The position numbers were made by a program, and so were the translations under genes. A stretch of 19,426 nt of DNA from an uncultured Selenomonas sp. Lineage in GTDB: Bacteria > Bacillota > Negativicutes > Selenomonadales > Selenomonadaceae. The stretch lies in the NCBI GenBank assembly GCA_905373085.1, contig CAJPRR010000028.1:1-19426 (forward strand), given 5' to 3'. The stretch's first letter is position 1. The number at the start of each line of letters is the position of its first letter. The notes under the pieces are model-generated. The model was not told where the DNA came from. It worked only from the letters and a program-made list of their open reading frames with translations, and did no database searches. Below, piece after piece: positions 7,316-13,555 of this stretch.

Positions 7316-9148
7316 ATGAAGATCGGGAAAAAACTCTGTGCCGCCATCCTCGCCGGCCTCGTGGCCGCCGTGCCGCTCGCGCCGCAGCTTCCCCTTGCGG
7401 CGCGGGCCGAGGCGGCGGCGCTCAACCCCGTGCTAATCGGCATATCCGCTCTCGGCGGCCTCCTCGCCTACCAGGGCACGCTCAAGGAGATGCTCGCCAT
7501 CGGCAACAACGTCGACTACCAGATCAGCGGAATCAAGCAGGACATGGAAGAGAACGGCGAGGACAAGGACGCGCTCGACCGCGAGGTCGTCGACCGCGTG
7601 CTCGGCCGGATCACAGAGCACGGCGAATACGCGCTCGCCATCAACTCCCTGCCCTTCCTGTGGCGCGTGAACGCGGGCGGCGCCTTCAACGCCGCCTGCT
7701 ATCCGACCGACTACATCACGGTGAACCGCGGCCTCGTGCGTGCGCTGCACCACGACGAGGACGAGCTTGCCGCCGTCCTCGGCCATGAGATGACGCACGG
7801 CCTTCGCCAGCACAGCGCGAAGAACTACGCCAAGGCCGTCGCCGAATCGTATGCGGGAATCGCCATCGGCTCGGCGGCGGACAACCTCGACTGGCAGAAG
7901 CTCAACGCCGTCGTCGGCTACGCCATCGCCAAGGACGTGACGCTTCCGAGCGAGCTTGAGGCGGACGAGGGCGGCTTTTATCTGATGACGACGGCGGGAT
8001 TCAATCCCGGCGGCGGCGCGGCTGCCATGGCACGCATGGCCTACTACCTGACCTACGAGACGCAGGACATCGGCGAGTATCAAGACCCCTTCGAGAATCC
8101 CGACGCGCCGAACTACAACGATCACCCCGCCATGCACGAGCGCGTCGAGCGTCTCGCCGCCATGATGACGAAATACGGCATGGGGCACGTGACCGTTGAA
8201 AACGACGCGGACGTTCTCATCGATGGCGAAAAGCTCCTCTCAGCCGACTGGGACGCTGACTACAACAACACGGCGGAGAACGCCTACCTCATTGCGGGCG
8301 GCCTCGCCAAGGCCTTCCACGACCACGCATCCTTCGACGGCTGGAACTTTTCCGCCGCGCCCGGCGCACGCATCTCCTATCTCGACGACAGCCGCGTCTA
8401 CGAAAAGCTCAAGAAGTTCGTCCTGCGCAATCATGCGGAAGAACGCCTCGAAGAACTCGTGCGCAGCGCCTACGCGAGCGGCAAGGACAAGGAAATGCGC
8501 GAAAAGGTCGCCGCCGAGGAAAAGAAGCGCACGGACGCGTGGCAGAAGATCCGCGAGGATGCGCTCAACGCCAAGGGCGACTACGTCAAGCAGCTGCGCT
8601 ACAACGCCGACCGCTACAGCGACAACGGCATGGCAAAGGAAGCGCTCTTTCTCATGGAACGCGCCTTCGCCGCGAAAAATCCCGACAACGTCGCCGAAAA
8701 CTACGCGATTCGCGGCAGGGCCAAGGCCGTCGCCGGCGACTACGAAGCCGCGCTCGCCGACTCCAATCACGCCGTCGAGCTTGACAATGCGAACATCTAC
8801 AACTTCCTCAACCGCGCCGACGTCTACCGCATGACAGGCGAGCGCGAAAAAGCCCTCGCCGACCTCGAAAAATCGCAGGAGATCGACGCGAAGAATCCCT
8901 ACATCTACAAGATGCGCGGCGAAATTTACAGCGAGATGGGCGAGAAGGAAGCGGCGCTCGCCGCCTACAAGGAATACTGGAAGCAGGCGCCCGACGTGCG
9001 CGACATCCCCGACGAGTACATGCAGGAGGTCGACGCCGCCGCCTACGACAAGATCGTCAAGGAGCGCGAACAGAAAGAAAAGGAGAAAAAAGAGCAGGCA
9101 GAGGGAAAAAAGGACGCTTCTGAGAAGAAAGTGGGCGAAAAGGCTTAA
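7316..9148 (+). CDS. secreted M48-family metalloprotease with TPR repeats (BepA-like architecture)
   Basis: This 610-residue protein begins with a Sec signal peptide (basic MKIGKK, hydrophobic stretch, probable cleavage after ARA near residue 34), so it should act in the periplasm. The peptidase region has the zinc motif H157-E-M-T-H161 and the downstream E213-L-E-A-D217 motif with the predicted third ligand Glu213. Residues of about 430-560 form three to four TPR-like helical repeats (for example AVAGDYEAALADSNHAVEL and EREKALADLEKSQEI). A K/E-rich tail ends the protein. M48 protease plus TPR is the layout of BepA/YfgC, which handles outer-membrane protein quality control in E. coli; a similar role here is inferred. 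ATG 7316 follows GAGGAGGA (7301-7308, 7 nt spacing); an in-frame ATG at 7286 lies upstream of that site and is rejected. Confidence 0.9.
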   Translation: MKIGKKLCAAILAGLVAAVPLAPQLPLAARAEAAALNPVLIGISALGGLLAYQGTLKEMLAIGNNVDYQISGIKQDMEENGEDKDALDREVVDRVLGRITEHGEYALAINSLPFLWRVNAGGAFNAACYPTDYITVNRGLVRALHHDEDELAAVLGHEMTHGLRQHSAKNYAKAVAESYAGIAIGSAADNLDWQKLNAVVGYAIAKDVTLPSELEADEGGFYLMTTAGFNPGGGAAAMARMAYYLTYETQDIGEYQDPFENPDAPNYNDHPAMHERVERLAAMMTKYGMGHVTVENDADVLIDGEKLLSADWDADYNNTAENAYLIAGGLAKAFHDHASFDGWNFSAAPGARISYLDDSRVYEKLKKFVLRNHAEERLEELVRSAYASGKDKEMREKVAAEEKKRTDAWQKIREDALNAKGDYVKQLRYNADRYSDNGMAKEALFLMERAFAAKNPDNVAENYAIRGRAKAVAGDYEAALADSNHAVELDNANIYNFLNRADVYRMTGEREKALADLEKSQEIDAKNPYIYKMRGEIYSEMGEKEAALAAYKEYWKQAPDVRDIPDEYMQEVDAAAYDKIVKEREQKEKEKKEQAEGKKDASEKKVGEKA

Positions 9149-9238
9149 TTTCTTTCTTAAAAATTTCGATAAAGAAGGAAAGGGCAGCGTGAAAGCTGTA
9201 TGTATCGCTTCCTCTCTATCGGAAAGGAGATGTGGGAA

Positions 9239-9457
9239 ATGGGTATATTGGCCGCAATCCTCGTCATCTTGCTCGCCGTTCTCTTCCTCGACGATATGGA
9301 ACTGACGGCGGTATCGCTCATCATCGCCATTCCCCTCGCCGTGACGTACCAGCTGACGGATTCCGCCCTCTTGGCGGCCTTCACGACCTTCGGCATCCTC
9401 ATGCTCCTGGGTCTGCTCTACCGCTATCGCGCCGCAGCCTTGCAGCTGCGCAAATGA
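9239..9457 (+). CDS. small hydrophobic membrane protein of unknown function
   Basis: This 72-residue protein is almost entirely membrane-type. It has hydrophobic segments at about 2-17, 22-38 and 44-60, separated by LDDMEL and a short polar turn, and ends in a basic tail (YRYRAAALQLRK), consistent with positive-inside anchoring. I do not recognise a family. ATG 9239 follows AAAGGAG (9223-9229) at 9 nt; in-frame ATGs at 9230 (overlapping that site) and 9200 (no clear ribosome site) are alternatives. It lies about 90 nt after the M48 protease gene and before a strong terminator, so the two may share a transcript. Confidence 0.6.
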   Translation: MGILAAILVILLAVLFLDDMELTAVSLIIAIPLAVTYQLTDSALLAAFTTFGILMLLGLLYRYRAAALQLRK

Positions 9458-9475
9458 CGCACTGCGCCTCTCCTT

Positions 9476-9516
9476 GCCCCCGGTCGAATGCAGCCGCATC
9501 CGATCGGGGGCGTTTT
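9476..9516 (+). terminator. strong intrinsic terminator after the small membrane protein
   Basis: An 11-bp stem GCCCCCGGTCG (9476-9486) / CGATCGGGGGC (9501-9511) contains one G-U pair and a 14-nt loop. It is followed by GTTTTG. It ends the M48 / small membrane protein unit. Confidence 0.85.
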
Positions 9517-9614
9517 GCAGGACGGCGCTTTTCTCTCGCGGCGGCGTGTTTCTTTAAATTAGAAAATTCTTTTTTCCAGTTTTCGATTTATTTCGTGCAA
9601 TTCTGTCGGCAATG

Positions 9615-9623
9615 TGCTATACT
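9615..9623 (+). promoter_or_regulatory. extended -10 promoter of the structured RNA locus
   Basis: TGCTATACT (9615-9623) matches the TGnTATAAT extended -10 consensus at eight of nine positions. The -35 position, 17 bp upstream, holds only GTGCAA (9595-9600), which extended -10 promoters tolerate. The preceding 50 bp are strongly A/T-rich, like an UP-type region. Transcription should start near 9630. Confidence 0.6.
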
Positions 9624-9720
9624 ATGTTTGCGGCAAGTAGACAATCAAGATCTACACGCCTATTCTGCCGTGTTTCACCAAACACGGGGGAGGTAGGCCA
9701 GCCACTGATTCTCTCCCCGT

Positions 9721-9846
9721 GTTTACTATGAAGCCCCAAGAGGTCAAGCCGAAGGTGCAGACCGATTGGCTAGGCTTCTGTAAGGGCGGCGCACAATGTC
9801 CACAAAGTGGACGTTTGTGCGTGTAGTTTACTATGAAGCTCCAAGA
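9721..9846 (+). repeat. 21-nt direct repeat within the ncRNA, two copies 105 nt apart
   Basis: Copy 1 (9721-9741) and copy 2 (9826-9846) share TTTACTATGAAGCYCCAAGA with a preceding G, 20 of 21 bases identical (C versus T at one site). Copy 1 forms the 5' arm of the nested helix closed by GGCTTC at 9773-9778. Copy 2 has no private partner but could pair with that same 3' strand. Each copy contains an ATG, but neither has a Shine-Dalgarno sequence. Confidence 0.85.
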
Positions 9847-9884
9847 AATGGACATTTGTATATGCAGTCTGCATGAAAATCAGC

Positions 9885-9932
9885 AGGGGTCTGCCCGTAA
9901 GTCGAATCCGACTGTGGGCAGACCCCTTTTTT
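9885..9932 (+). terminator. very strong intrinsic terminator of the ncRNA
   Basis: AGGGGTCTGCCC (9885-9896) pairs perfectly with GGGCAGACCCCT (9916-9927). An inner AGTCG/CGACT helix (9900-9904/9909-9913) has an AATC loop. TTTTTT (9927-9932) follows immediately, which fixes the RNA's direction as plus strand. Confidence 0.92.
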
Positions 9933-9967
9933 CGCTGCTGTCATGAAGTTTTGCCTGTGACGATGCA

Positions 9968-10846
9968 TCAAGTCAAGGTGAAGCAGGTCGGCACGTCCTG
10001 TGCCGTGAGCAGGAGGTTTTCCTGGCGGACGTTTTGCTGCGCGAGGATCGTGCGCACGGTCTCTTCGACGAGTTCGGGGCGGTTGTTCTCCTGGCTCATG
10101 TGCGCGAGGAAGACGGCGCGCGGGCGCTTCTTGAGGCGCACGAGCGCCCACGCCGCCGCGCTGTTCGACAGGTGGCCGCGGTTCGAGAGGATGCGCTGCT
10201 TCAAGCGCCATGGATAGGAGCCGCTCTGCAGGAGTTCGCGGTCGTGGTTCGCCTCCAAGATCAGCACGTCCGAGCCTTCGATGGCTGCCATGACATCGTT
10301 CGTCAAGAAGCCGAGATCCGTCGCGAGCGCACATTTCTCGCTGCCGCAGACGGCGTAGCCGACAGGCGAGGCGGCGTCGTGCAGCGTGGAAAAACTCTTG
10401 ACGGCGACGGAGCCGAGCATGACATCTCCGGCGAGCGGCGTGAACGTGTCTTCGGGCACGGCAAGGCTCTCGCCGATGGCACGGAGCGTCGCGGGCGGCG
10501 CGAAGAGCGGCAGACGGTATTGCTTCAAGAGCGTCGGCAGTCCCTTGATGTGATCGCTGTGCTCGTGCGTGACGAAGACGCCGTCGAGGGAGGCGGCGTC
10601 GACGCCGAGGTCGGCGAGCGAGCGCGTGATGCGGCGTGCGCTGATGCCCGCGTCGATGAGGAGGCGCACGCCGTCCAGCTCGATGTACGCGGCGTTTCCC
10701 TTGCTGCCGCTCGCGAGCACGGCGACGCGCAGGCCGCGTGCCGCGCTCTTCGGCTGTGCCGCCCCTTCCGGCGCGAAAAGCGACTCCGTCGCACAGGCGC
10801 ATGCCGCGCGAGACGCGGCGGCACGCAGGAAGCCGCCGCTCGTCAT
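9968..10846 (-). CDS. metallo-beta-lactamase-fold hydrolase, YycJ/WalJ-like
   Basis: This 292-residue protein is an MBL-fold hydrolase of the group that includes YycJ/WalJ, often annotated as a putative exonuclease. The core begins at VAVLASGSKGNAAYIELDG (about 41-59), and the zinc motif is H94-E-H96-S-D98-H99. Later histidine-bearing segments LHDAAS, LEANHD, NRGHLSN and LAHMSQENN supply the remaining metal and phosphate-site positions. Compared with typical relatives it carries about 38 extra N-terminal residues rich in A, S and C. No other start codon exists downstream before the core, so the ATG at 10846 is used even though its ribosome site is weak. It lies 8 nt after the coiled-coil gene and is probably translated from the same mRNA. 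There is no neighbouring walRK system, so a wal-related role is not supported by context. Confidence 0.88.
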   Translation of the reverse strand: MTSGGFLRAAASRAACACATESLFAPEGAAQPKSAARGLRVAVLASGSKGNAAYIELDGVRLLIDAGISARRITRSLADLGVDAASLDGVFVTHEHSDHIKGLPTLLKQYRLPLFAPPATLRAIGESLAVPEDTFTPLAGDVMLGSVAVKSFSTLHDAASPVGYAVCGSEKCALATDLGFLTNDVMAAIEGSDVLILEANHDRELLQSGSYPWRLKQRILSNRGHLSNSAAAWALVRLKKRPRAVFLAHMSQENNRPELVEETVRTILAQQNVRQENLLLTAQDVPTCFTLT

Positions 10847-10854
10847 GGCGCCGC

Positions 10855-11712
10855 TCAAGGACGCTTGACCCCGTTCGGCAGGATGAGGAAGGAGGCGCTT
10901 CTTTCTTCGGCGAGAAGCGAGGGCGGCTTCTCCTGCGACGCTTCCTCGGCGTCGGCGATTATGCTCTGCGCCCTTTGGTTCGCCTCCTGCAGGCGCAGCA
11001 GCCCTTCCATGAGGTCGATGTCCTTCTTCTTGGCGAGCGTTTCCAAGGCGGTCGCCGCATGCTGCAGGAACTTCTGCAGCTGGTGCGTCTGCTCGTCCTG
11101 CTTGCGTTCGCGCTCCTTCGCCGCCTCGCCGTTGTCGCGCTGCGCCGTGTCCAAGGAGGCGATGCGCCCCGAGAGCGCCTCGTGCTCGCGCTCGATGTCC
11201 TCGGCAATCTGCCCGGCCGTCTCCACGAGGCCGATCTCGATGGCGGAGTGGCGCTTCAAGAGATCGGAGAATCCCTGCTCCTGCGTGCTCGCCACATACT
11301 GCAGGGTGAGCGCGAGGGAGTCCTTGAGATCCTGCGCGCCCTTTTCCTGCGCCGCATGCAGCGCGGCCATCTGACGCGCGATCTCCTTCTGCATCATCGT
11401 GCCGAGTGCGCTCGTGTCGATGCCCGAAGTGCCGCGAAAGGCGGAAAAATCGCGCGGCAGGCTGCGTGCGAGGGCGTTGATCTCGCGCACGAGTCCCGCC
11501 TGCATCGCGTCGAGGCGCTCGGCGACCGTGCGCTCCACCTCGTCGATGCGGCTGAGGATCATGCGCTCGCGCCGGATCGAGTCGCGATCTTGTTGGCGGC
11601 GCGAGTCGTGCATGTCGTCGATCGCCTGCTCCAACTCTTCGAGCCGCTTTTCCAAGTCCTTCTTGTCCTCCGCGGTGATCAGCCCTGCCCGCGAAAATAT
11701 GCTCTTGCCCAT
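10855..11712 (-). CDS. coiled-coil protein of unknown function
   Basis: This 285-residue protein is almost entirely helical and charged, with heptad-like stretches throughout (for example EDKKDLEKRLEELEQAIDD near the N-terminus and KERERKQDEQTHQLQKFLQ around 190-215). There is no signal peptide, membrane segment or catalytic motif that I recognise. The start is ATG 11712 behind GGAGGG (minus strand, 11719-11724) at 6 nt; a TTG one codon earlier is unlikely. It is the first gene of a two-gene minus-strand unit with the MBL-fold hydrolase and has a clear promoter at 11838-11866. A structural or scaffolding role is possible, but nothing shows this directly. Confidence 0.8.
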   Translation of the reverse strand: MGKSIFSRAGLITAEDKKDLEKRLEELEQAIDDMHDSRRQQDRDSIRRERMILSRIDEVERTVAERLDAMQAGLVREINALARSLPRDFSAFRGTSGIDTSALGTMMQKEIARQMAALHAAQEKGAQDLKDSLALTLQYVASTQEQGFSDLLKRHSAIEIGLVETAGQIAEDIEREHEALSGRIASLDTAQRDNGEAAKERERKQDEQTHQLQKFLQHAATALETLAKKKDIDLMEGLLRLQEANQRAQSIIADAEEASQEKPPSLLAEERSASFLILPNGVKRP

Positions 11713-11799
11713 CAAATGCCCTCCAAAACGAAAGGAAACGCTGACAAAATGACTTCATCAGTGATTCCGAAATAAACGGGACAGGTGAACCCGCTCTGT

Positions 11800-11826
11800 G
11801 AGAATGTCCGACATGCGGCCATTCTC
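11800..11826 (-). repeat. inverted repeat at the start of the coiled-coil gene transcript
   Basis: GAGAATG (11800-11806) and CATTCTC (11820-11826) are 7-bp perfect arms, with an inner CCG/CGG pair. The repeat begins about 5 bp downstream of the predicted minus-strand start site (near 11831), so it is either an operator or a 5'-UTR hairpin. Confidence 0.5.
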
Positions 11827-11837
11827 TAGTTGATAAT

Positions 11838-11866
11838 ATGATACTATTTTCTGCCGAATTTTTCAA
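11838..11866 (-). promoter_or_regulatory. sigma-A promoter of the coiled-coil / MBL operon
   Basis: On the minus strand TTGAAA (11866-11861) and TATCAT (11843-11838) are spaced by 17 bp. The predicted start near 11831 leaves a leader of about 120 nt before ATG 11712. Confidence 0.65.
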
Positions 11867-11969
11867 TATATCGAGCGTCTGCAGATCGAGGATATTCGGA
11901 CGCAGCAAAAATCCATGCCCTCATGATGACTTGAGCGCATCTCTCAGCAACTTCAACATGACACCGGTT

Positions 11970-12008
11970 CCTTTGCGGTCAGCCATGATGCGCCGTTTGC
12001 CGCAAAGG
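11970..12008. repeat. 9-bp inverted repeat with 21-nt loop
   Basis: CCTTTGCGG (11970-11978) and CCGCAAAGG (12000-12008) are perfect complements. No T-run follows on either strand, so it is not a standard terminator. Its role is unknown. Confidence 0.5.
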
Positions 12009-12039
12009 GGCGTCGATTGAAGCTGCTGCATGTCCCAGC

Positions 12040-12228
12040 TTACTGCGAATACGCTATGTCAGACTGCTCCGACAGTTCATCAAAAATATGGAAAACTCGT
12101 ATGATGTCCTTTTTTGCCCGGCAGAGATGATACCGCGTCGAGGCAGGCGCAGTCAGATATGACGTTTCGTGTTCGATATCTGCAGCAAATACATCTTCCG
12201 GCCCTGTATGTGTGTCAAACAGAAACAC
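12040..12228 (-). CDS. short hypothetical frame, possible gene fragment
   Basis: A 62-codon frame opens with GTG 12228 behind AAGGAA at a reasonable distance and ends at 12040. The product has a plausible amino acid mix (segments RYHLCRAKKDII and RVFHIFDELSEQ) rather than the R/S/A bias of shadow frames, which is why it is listed. I do not recognise it. The short length and lack of a promoter suggest a remnant or a chance frame. Confidence 0.25.
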   Translation of the reverse strand: MFLFDTHTGPEDVFAADIEHETSYLTAPASTRYHLCRAKKDIIRVFHIFDELSEQSDIAYSQ

Positions 12229-12250
12229 CGGATTCCTTAGTCATCCTGCA

Positions 12251-12293
12251 AAGAAAAACGCCATCCACTGCGAAACACATGCAGTGAATGACG
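12251..12293 (-). terminator. intrinsic terminator of the 12325-13431 gene
   Basis: Read on the minus strand, CGTCATTCACTGC (12293-12281) pairs with GCAGTGGATGGCG (12271-12259) over 13 bp with two G-U pairs and a 9-nt loop. TTTTTCTTT follows immediately (12258-12250). It lies about 30 nt past the stop codon. Confidence 0.8.
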
Positions 12294-12324
12294 CTTTATC
12301 GTCGATGCAACTATTCTCTTTGCC

Positions 12325-13431
12325 TTACCGCATGCCGTTATCGGAAAAAATGGCGGCTAGCTCGGGATTCTCCTTTAGATATTGCTCCGAGATGCGATCC
12401 CAATCGTAGCCTGTAACGCTCGGAATCAGTCGCTTTTTCTCTTCCGCTTGCTCCCGTTCCGAGAGTTTGCCGTCTTCTCCCTCGCCCTTGTCGTCTGCGA
12501 TACGATGAAGGGTGCGCAAGCTCTTCTTATATGCTTTCATGCCATCATCAAGGTCGGTCTTCTTCTCGGCAATGAGCTGCGAAAGGTCTGTAGGATTCTC
12601 CGCCTTCTTATCCTTTTTGCTTCCCGTGCGATCTTCTCCAAGCATGGCAGAGAGAAGCTCTTCCATATTTTTCGCCTTGCGGCTCATCTCTTGGAAGAAT
12701 CCGTATGCCGCTGTCTTTTCGTTGAAATATCTGCCCGCCTTTTTTGGCATGGTACTCAGCGTGTCTGGTTTCATGCCGAGATAGTCACGGTATTCTTTTA
12801 TAAGCCCGGCGCTTTCTTCATGGGTAAGAAAATCATTATCCTTGCCAATCATTGTATTTCCTATAAGGGATCGAAGCTTGTTTACCAGTGGATTTTCACA
12901 TTTGGGATCAAGCGCTCCCAAGCGATCAAGAATACTGTTCAAATACGGATCGCCCAGCAAGGTATGCCCCAAAGCCTTTTGATGATGCCCATAGGCATTG
13001 AGCTGTCGGATCACCTCCACACGAATGCTGCCGACTGCCAAACCGGGATTTTTACTGCCAAGCTGCAAAATACCTCGGATGCCATTTTCTAAATCACGCA
13101 TCGTTCTTGATAAAGAAGCGCGTTCATAATCCGAATAAAAATCACGATACATGCTATCTTCGAGCGGCTCAACCGAAGCCATCTCCCACGTTTCCACCCG
13201 TTGAGCAGGCGCTTGATTTGCCGCTGCAAGCTTTCTCCCCTCGTCGCTGATGGAAACCTCATGCGCGAGTGACAGCAGGGACGTCGATTCTCTTTTTATC
13301 GAATCTCCACCCTGTAAGGATGGCGCCACGGATTTCCTGTCCCCTGCCCGACTCATAGCCTGTGTATTTTGTGCCGCTATATTCTTCCCCACGATCGCAC
13401 GATTATCGTTCGCATGAACTTTCATCTTCAT
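12325..13431 (-). CDS. hypothetical protein, mostly helical, no recognised domain
   Basis: This 368-residue soluble protein has no signal peptide or membrane segment. The N-terminal 60 residues are polar and low in structure (MKMKVHANDNRAIVGKN...), followed by a motif-like segment EVSISDEGRKLAAANQ, a helical middle, a K/E/D-rich stretch near 270-340, and a C-terminus WDRISEQYLKENPELAAIF. I do not recognise a family; the SISDEGR segment recurs in my memory of uncharacterised Firmicute proteins, but that is not evidence of function. The start is ATG 13431 just behind GGGAGG; an in-frame ATG at 13425 has better spacing (about 10 nt). It is a single-gene unit with its own promoter (13515-13543) and terminator. 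Codon use is clearly more A/T-rich than in the metabolic operons, which suggests horizontal acquisition. Confidence 0.7.
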   Translation of the reverse strand: MKMKVHANDNRAIVGKNIAAQNTQAMSRAGDRKSVAPSLQGGDSIKRESTSLLSLAHEVSISDEGRKLAAANQAPAQRVETWEMASVEPLEDSMYRDFYSDYERASLSRTMRDLENGIRGILQLGSKNPGLAVGSIRVEVIRQLNAYGHHQKALGHTLLGDPYLNSILDRLGALDPKCENPLVNKLRSLIGNTMIGKDNDFLTHEESAGLIKEYRDYLGMKPDTLSTMPKKAGRYFNEKTAAYGFFQEMSRKAKNMEELLSAMLGEDRTGSKKDKKAENPTDLSQLIAEKKTDLDDGMKAYKKSLRTLHRIADDKGEGEDGKLSEREQAEEKKRLIPSVTGYDWDRISEQYLKENPELAAIFSDNGMR

Positions 13432-13514
13432 TTGCCTCCCTGCACGTCAATCTCCTTCGTTATATTTATCGTTTCCTCGCAGAGAATCTTAAACAAGCAG
13501 CTCCATCATATTCC

Positions 13515-13543
13515 AATATACTTCTTGACCTTTTTACTGGCAA
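13515..13543 (-). promoter_or_regulatory. sigma-A promoter of the 12325-13431 gene
   Basis: On the minus strand TTGCCA (13543-13538) and TATATT (13520-13515) are spaced by 17 bp. The predicted start near 13508 gives a leader of about 76 nt. The promoter lies just upstream of, and divergent from, the Fic pseudogene remnant. Confidence 0.6.
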
Positions 13544-13555
13544 CTGTTATCTTGA

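Larger units (their letters stand above)
9630..9932 (+). ncRNA. candidate structured non-coding RNA, family not recognised
   Basis: An independent transcript of about 300 nt is delimited by an extended -10 promoter and a very strong terminator, and no credible ORF with a ribosome site lies within it. Helices visible in order are: CGGCA/TGCCG (9631-9635/9666-9670) enclosing GTAGA/TCTAC; CCGTGTTT/AAACACGG (9668-9675/9680-9687), which competes with AAACACGGGG/CCCCGTGTTT (9680-9689/9715-9724). A nested arm follows, with GAAGCC/GGCTTC (9730-9735/9773-9778), CCAA/TTGG and GGTC/GACC, where the last two are separated by a symmetric GA/GA internal loop. A 15-bp hairpin with an AAA loop spans 9789-9822, and the terminator arm ends the RNA. 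A 21-nt segment occurs twice (9721 and 9826). It is not recognisably tmRNA, RNase P, SRP or 6S RNA. Function is unknown; a trans-acting RNA or a riboswitch-like switch are both possible. Confidence 0.6.
11867..12249. other. gene-poor stretch with no convincing gene
   Basis: This region between the coiled-coil operon promoter and the terminator of the next minus-strand gene has no recognised protein. It contains a 9-bp inverted repeat and a short GTG-initiated frame (12040-12228), both listed separately, plus a 36-codon minus-strand frame (11921-12031) ending in the amphipathic-looking MLKLLRDALKSS without a clear ribosome site. Base composition is lower in GC than the operons on the left. It may be degraded coding sequence. 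Confidence 0.5.

Noticed and set aside
9729..9827. Plus-strand 32-codon Cys-containing frame starting at the first duplicated ATG (and a second frame from 9834)
   Set aside because: Neither ATG has a Shine-Dalgarno sequence, the two peptides diverge after five or six residues, and the sequence is better explained by RNA helices.
9652..9855. Minus-strand 67-codon frame with a repeated SW(S/G)FIVN segment
   Set aside because: The repeat is only the reverse complement of the 21-nt duplicated RNA motif, there is no good ribosome site, and promoter and terminator both point to plus-strand transcription.
10847..11908. Upstream extension of the MBL-fold frame, and the plus-strand frames across 10034-11775
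   Set aside because: The extension runs antisense-like through the coiled-coil gene in another frame with arginine-rich low-complexity sequence; the plus-strand frames are shadows too.
11838..12020. Plus-strand 60-codon frame in the gene-poor region
   Set aside because: It overlaps the minus-strand promoter, lacks a ribosome site and resembles nothing known.
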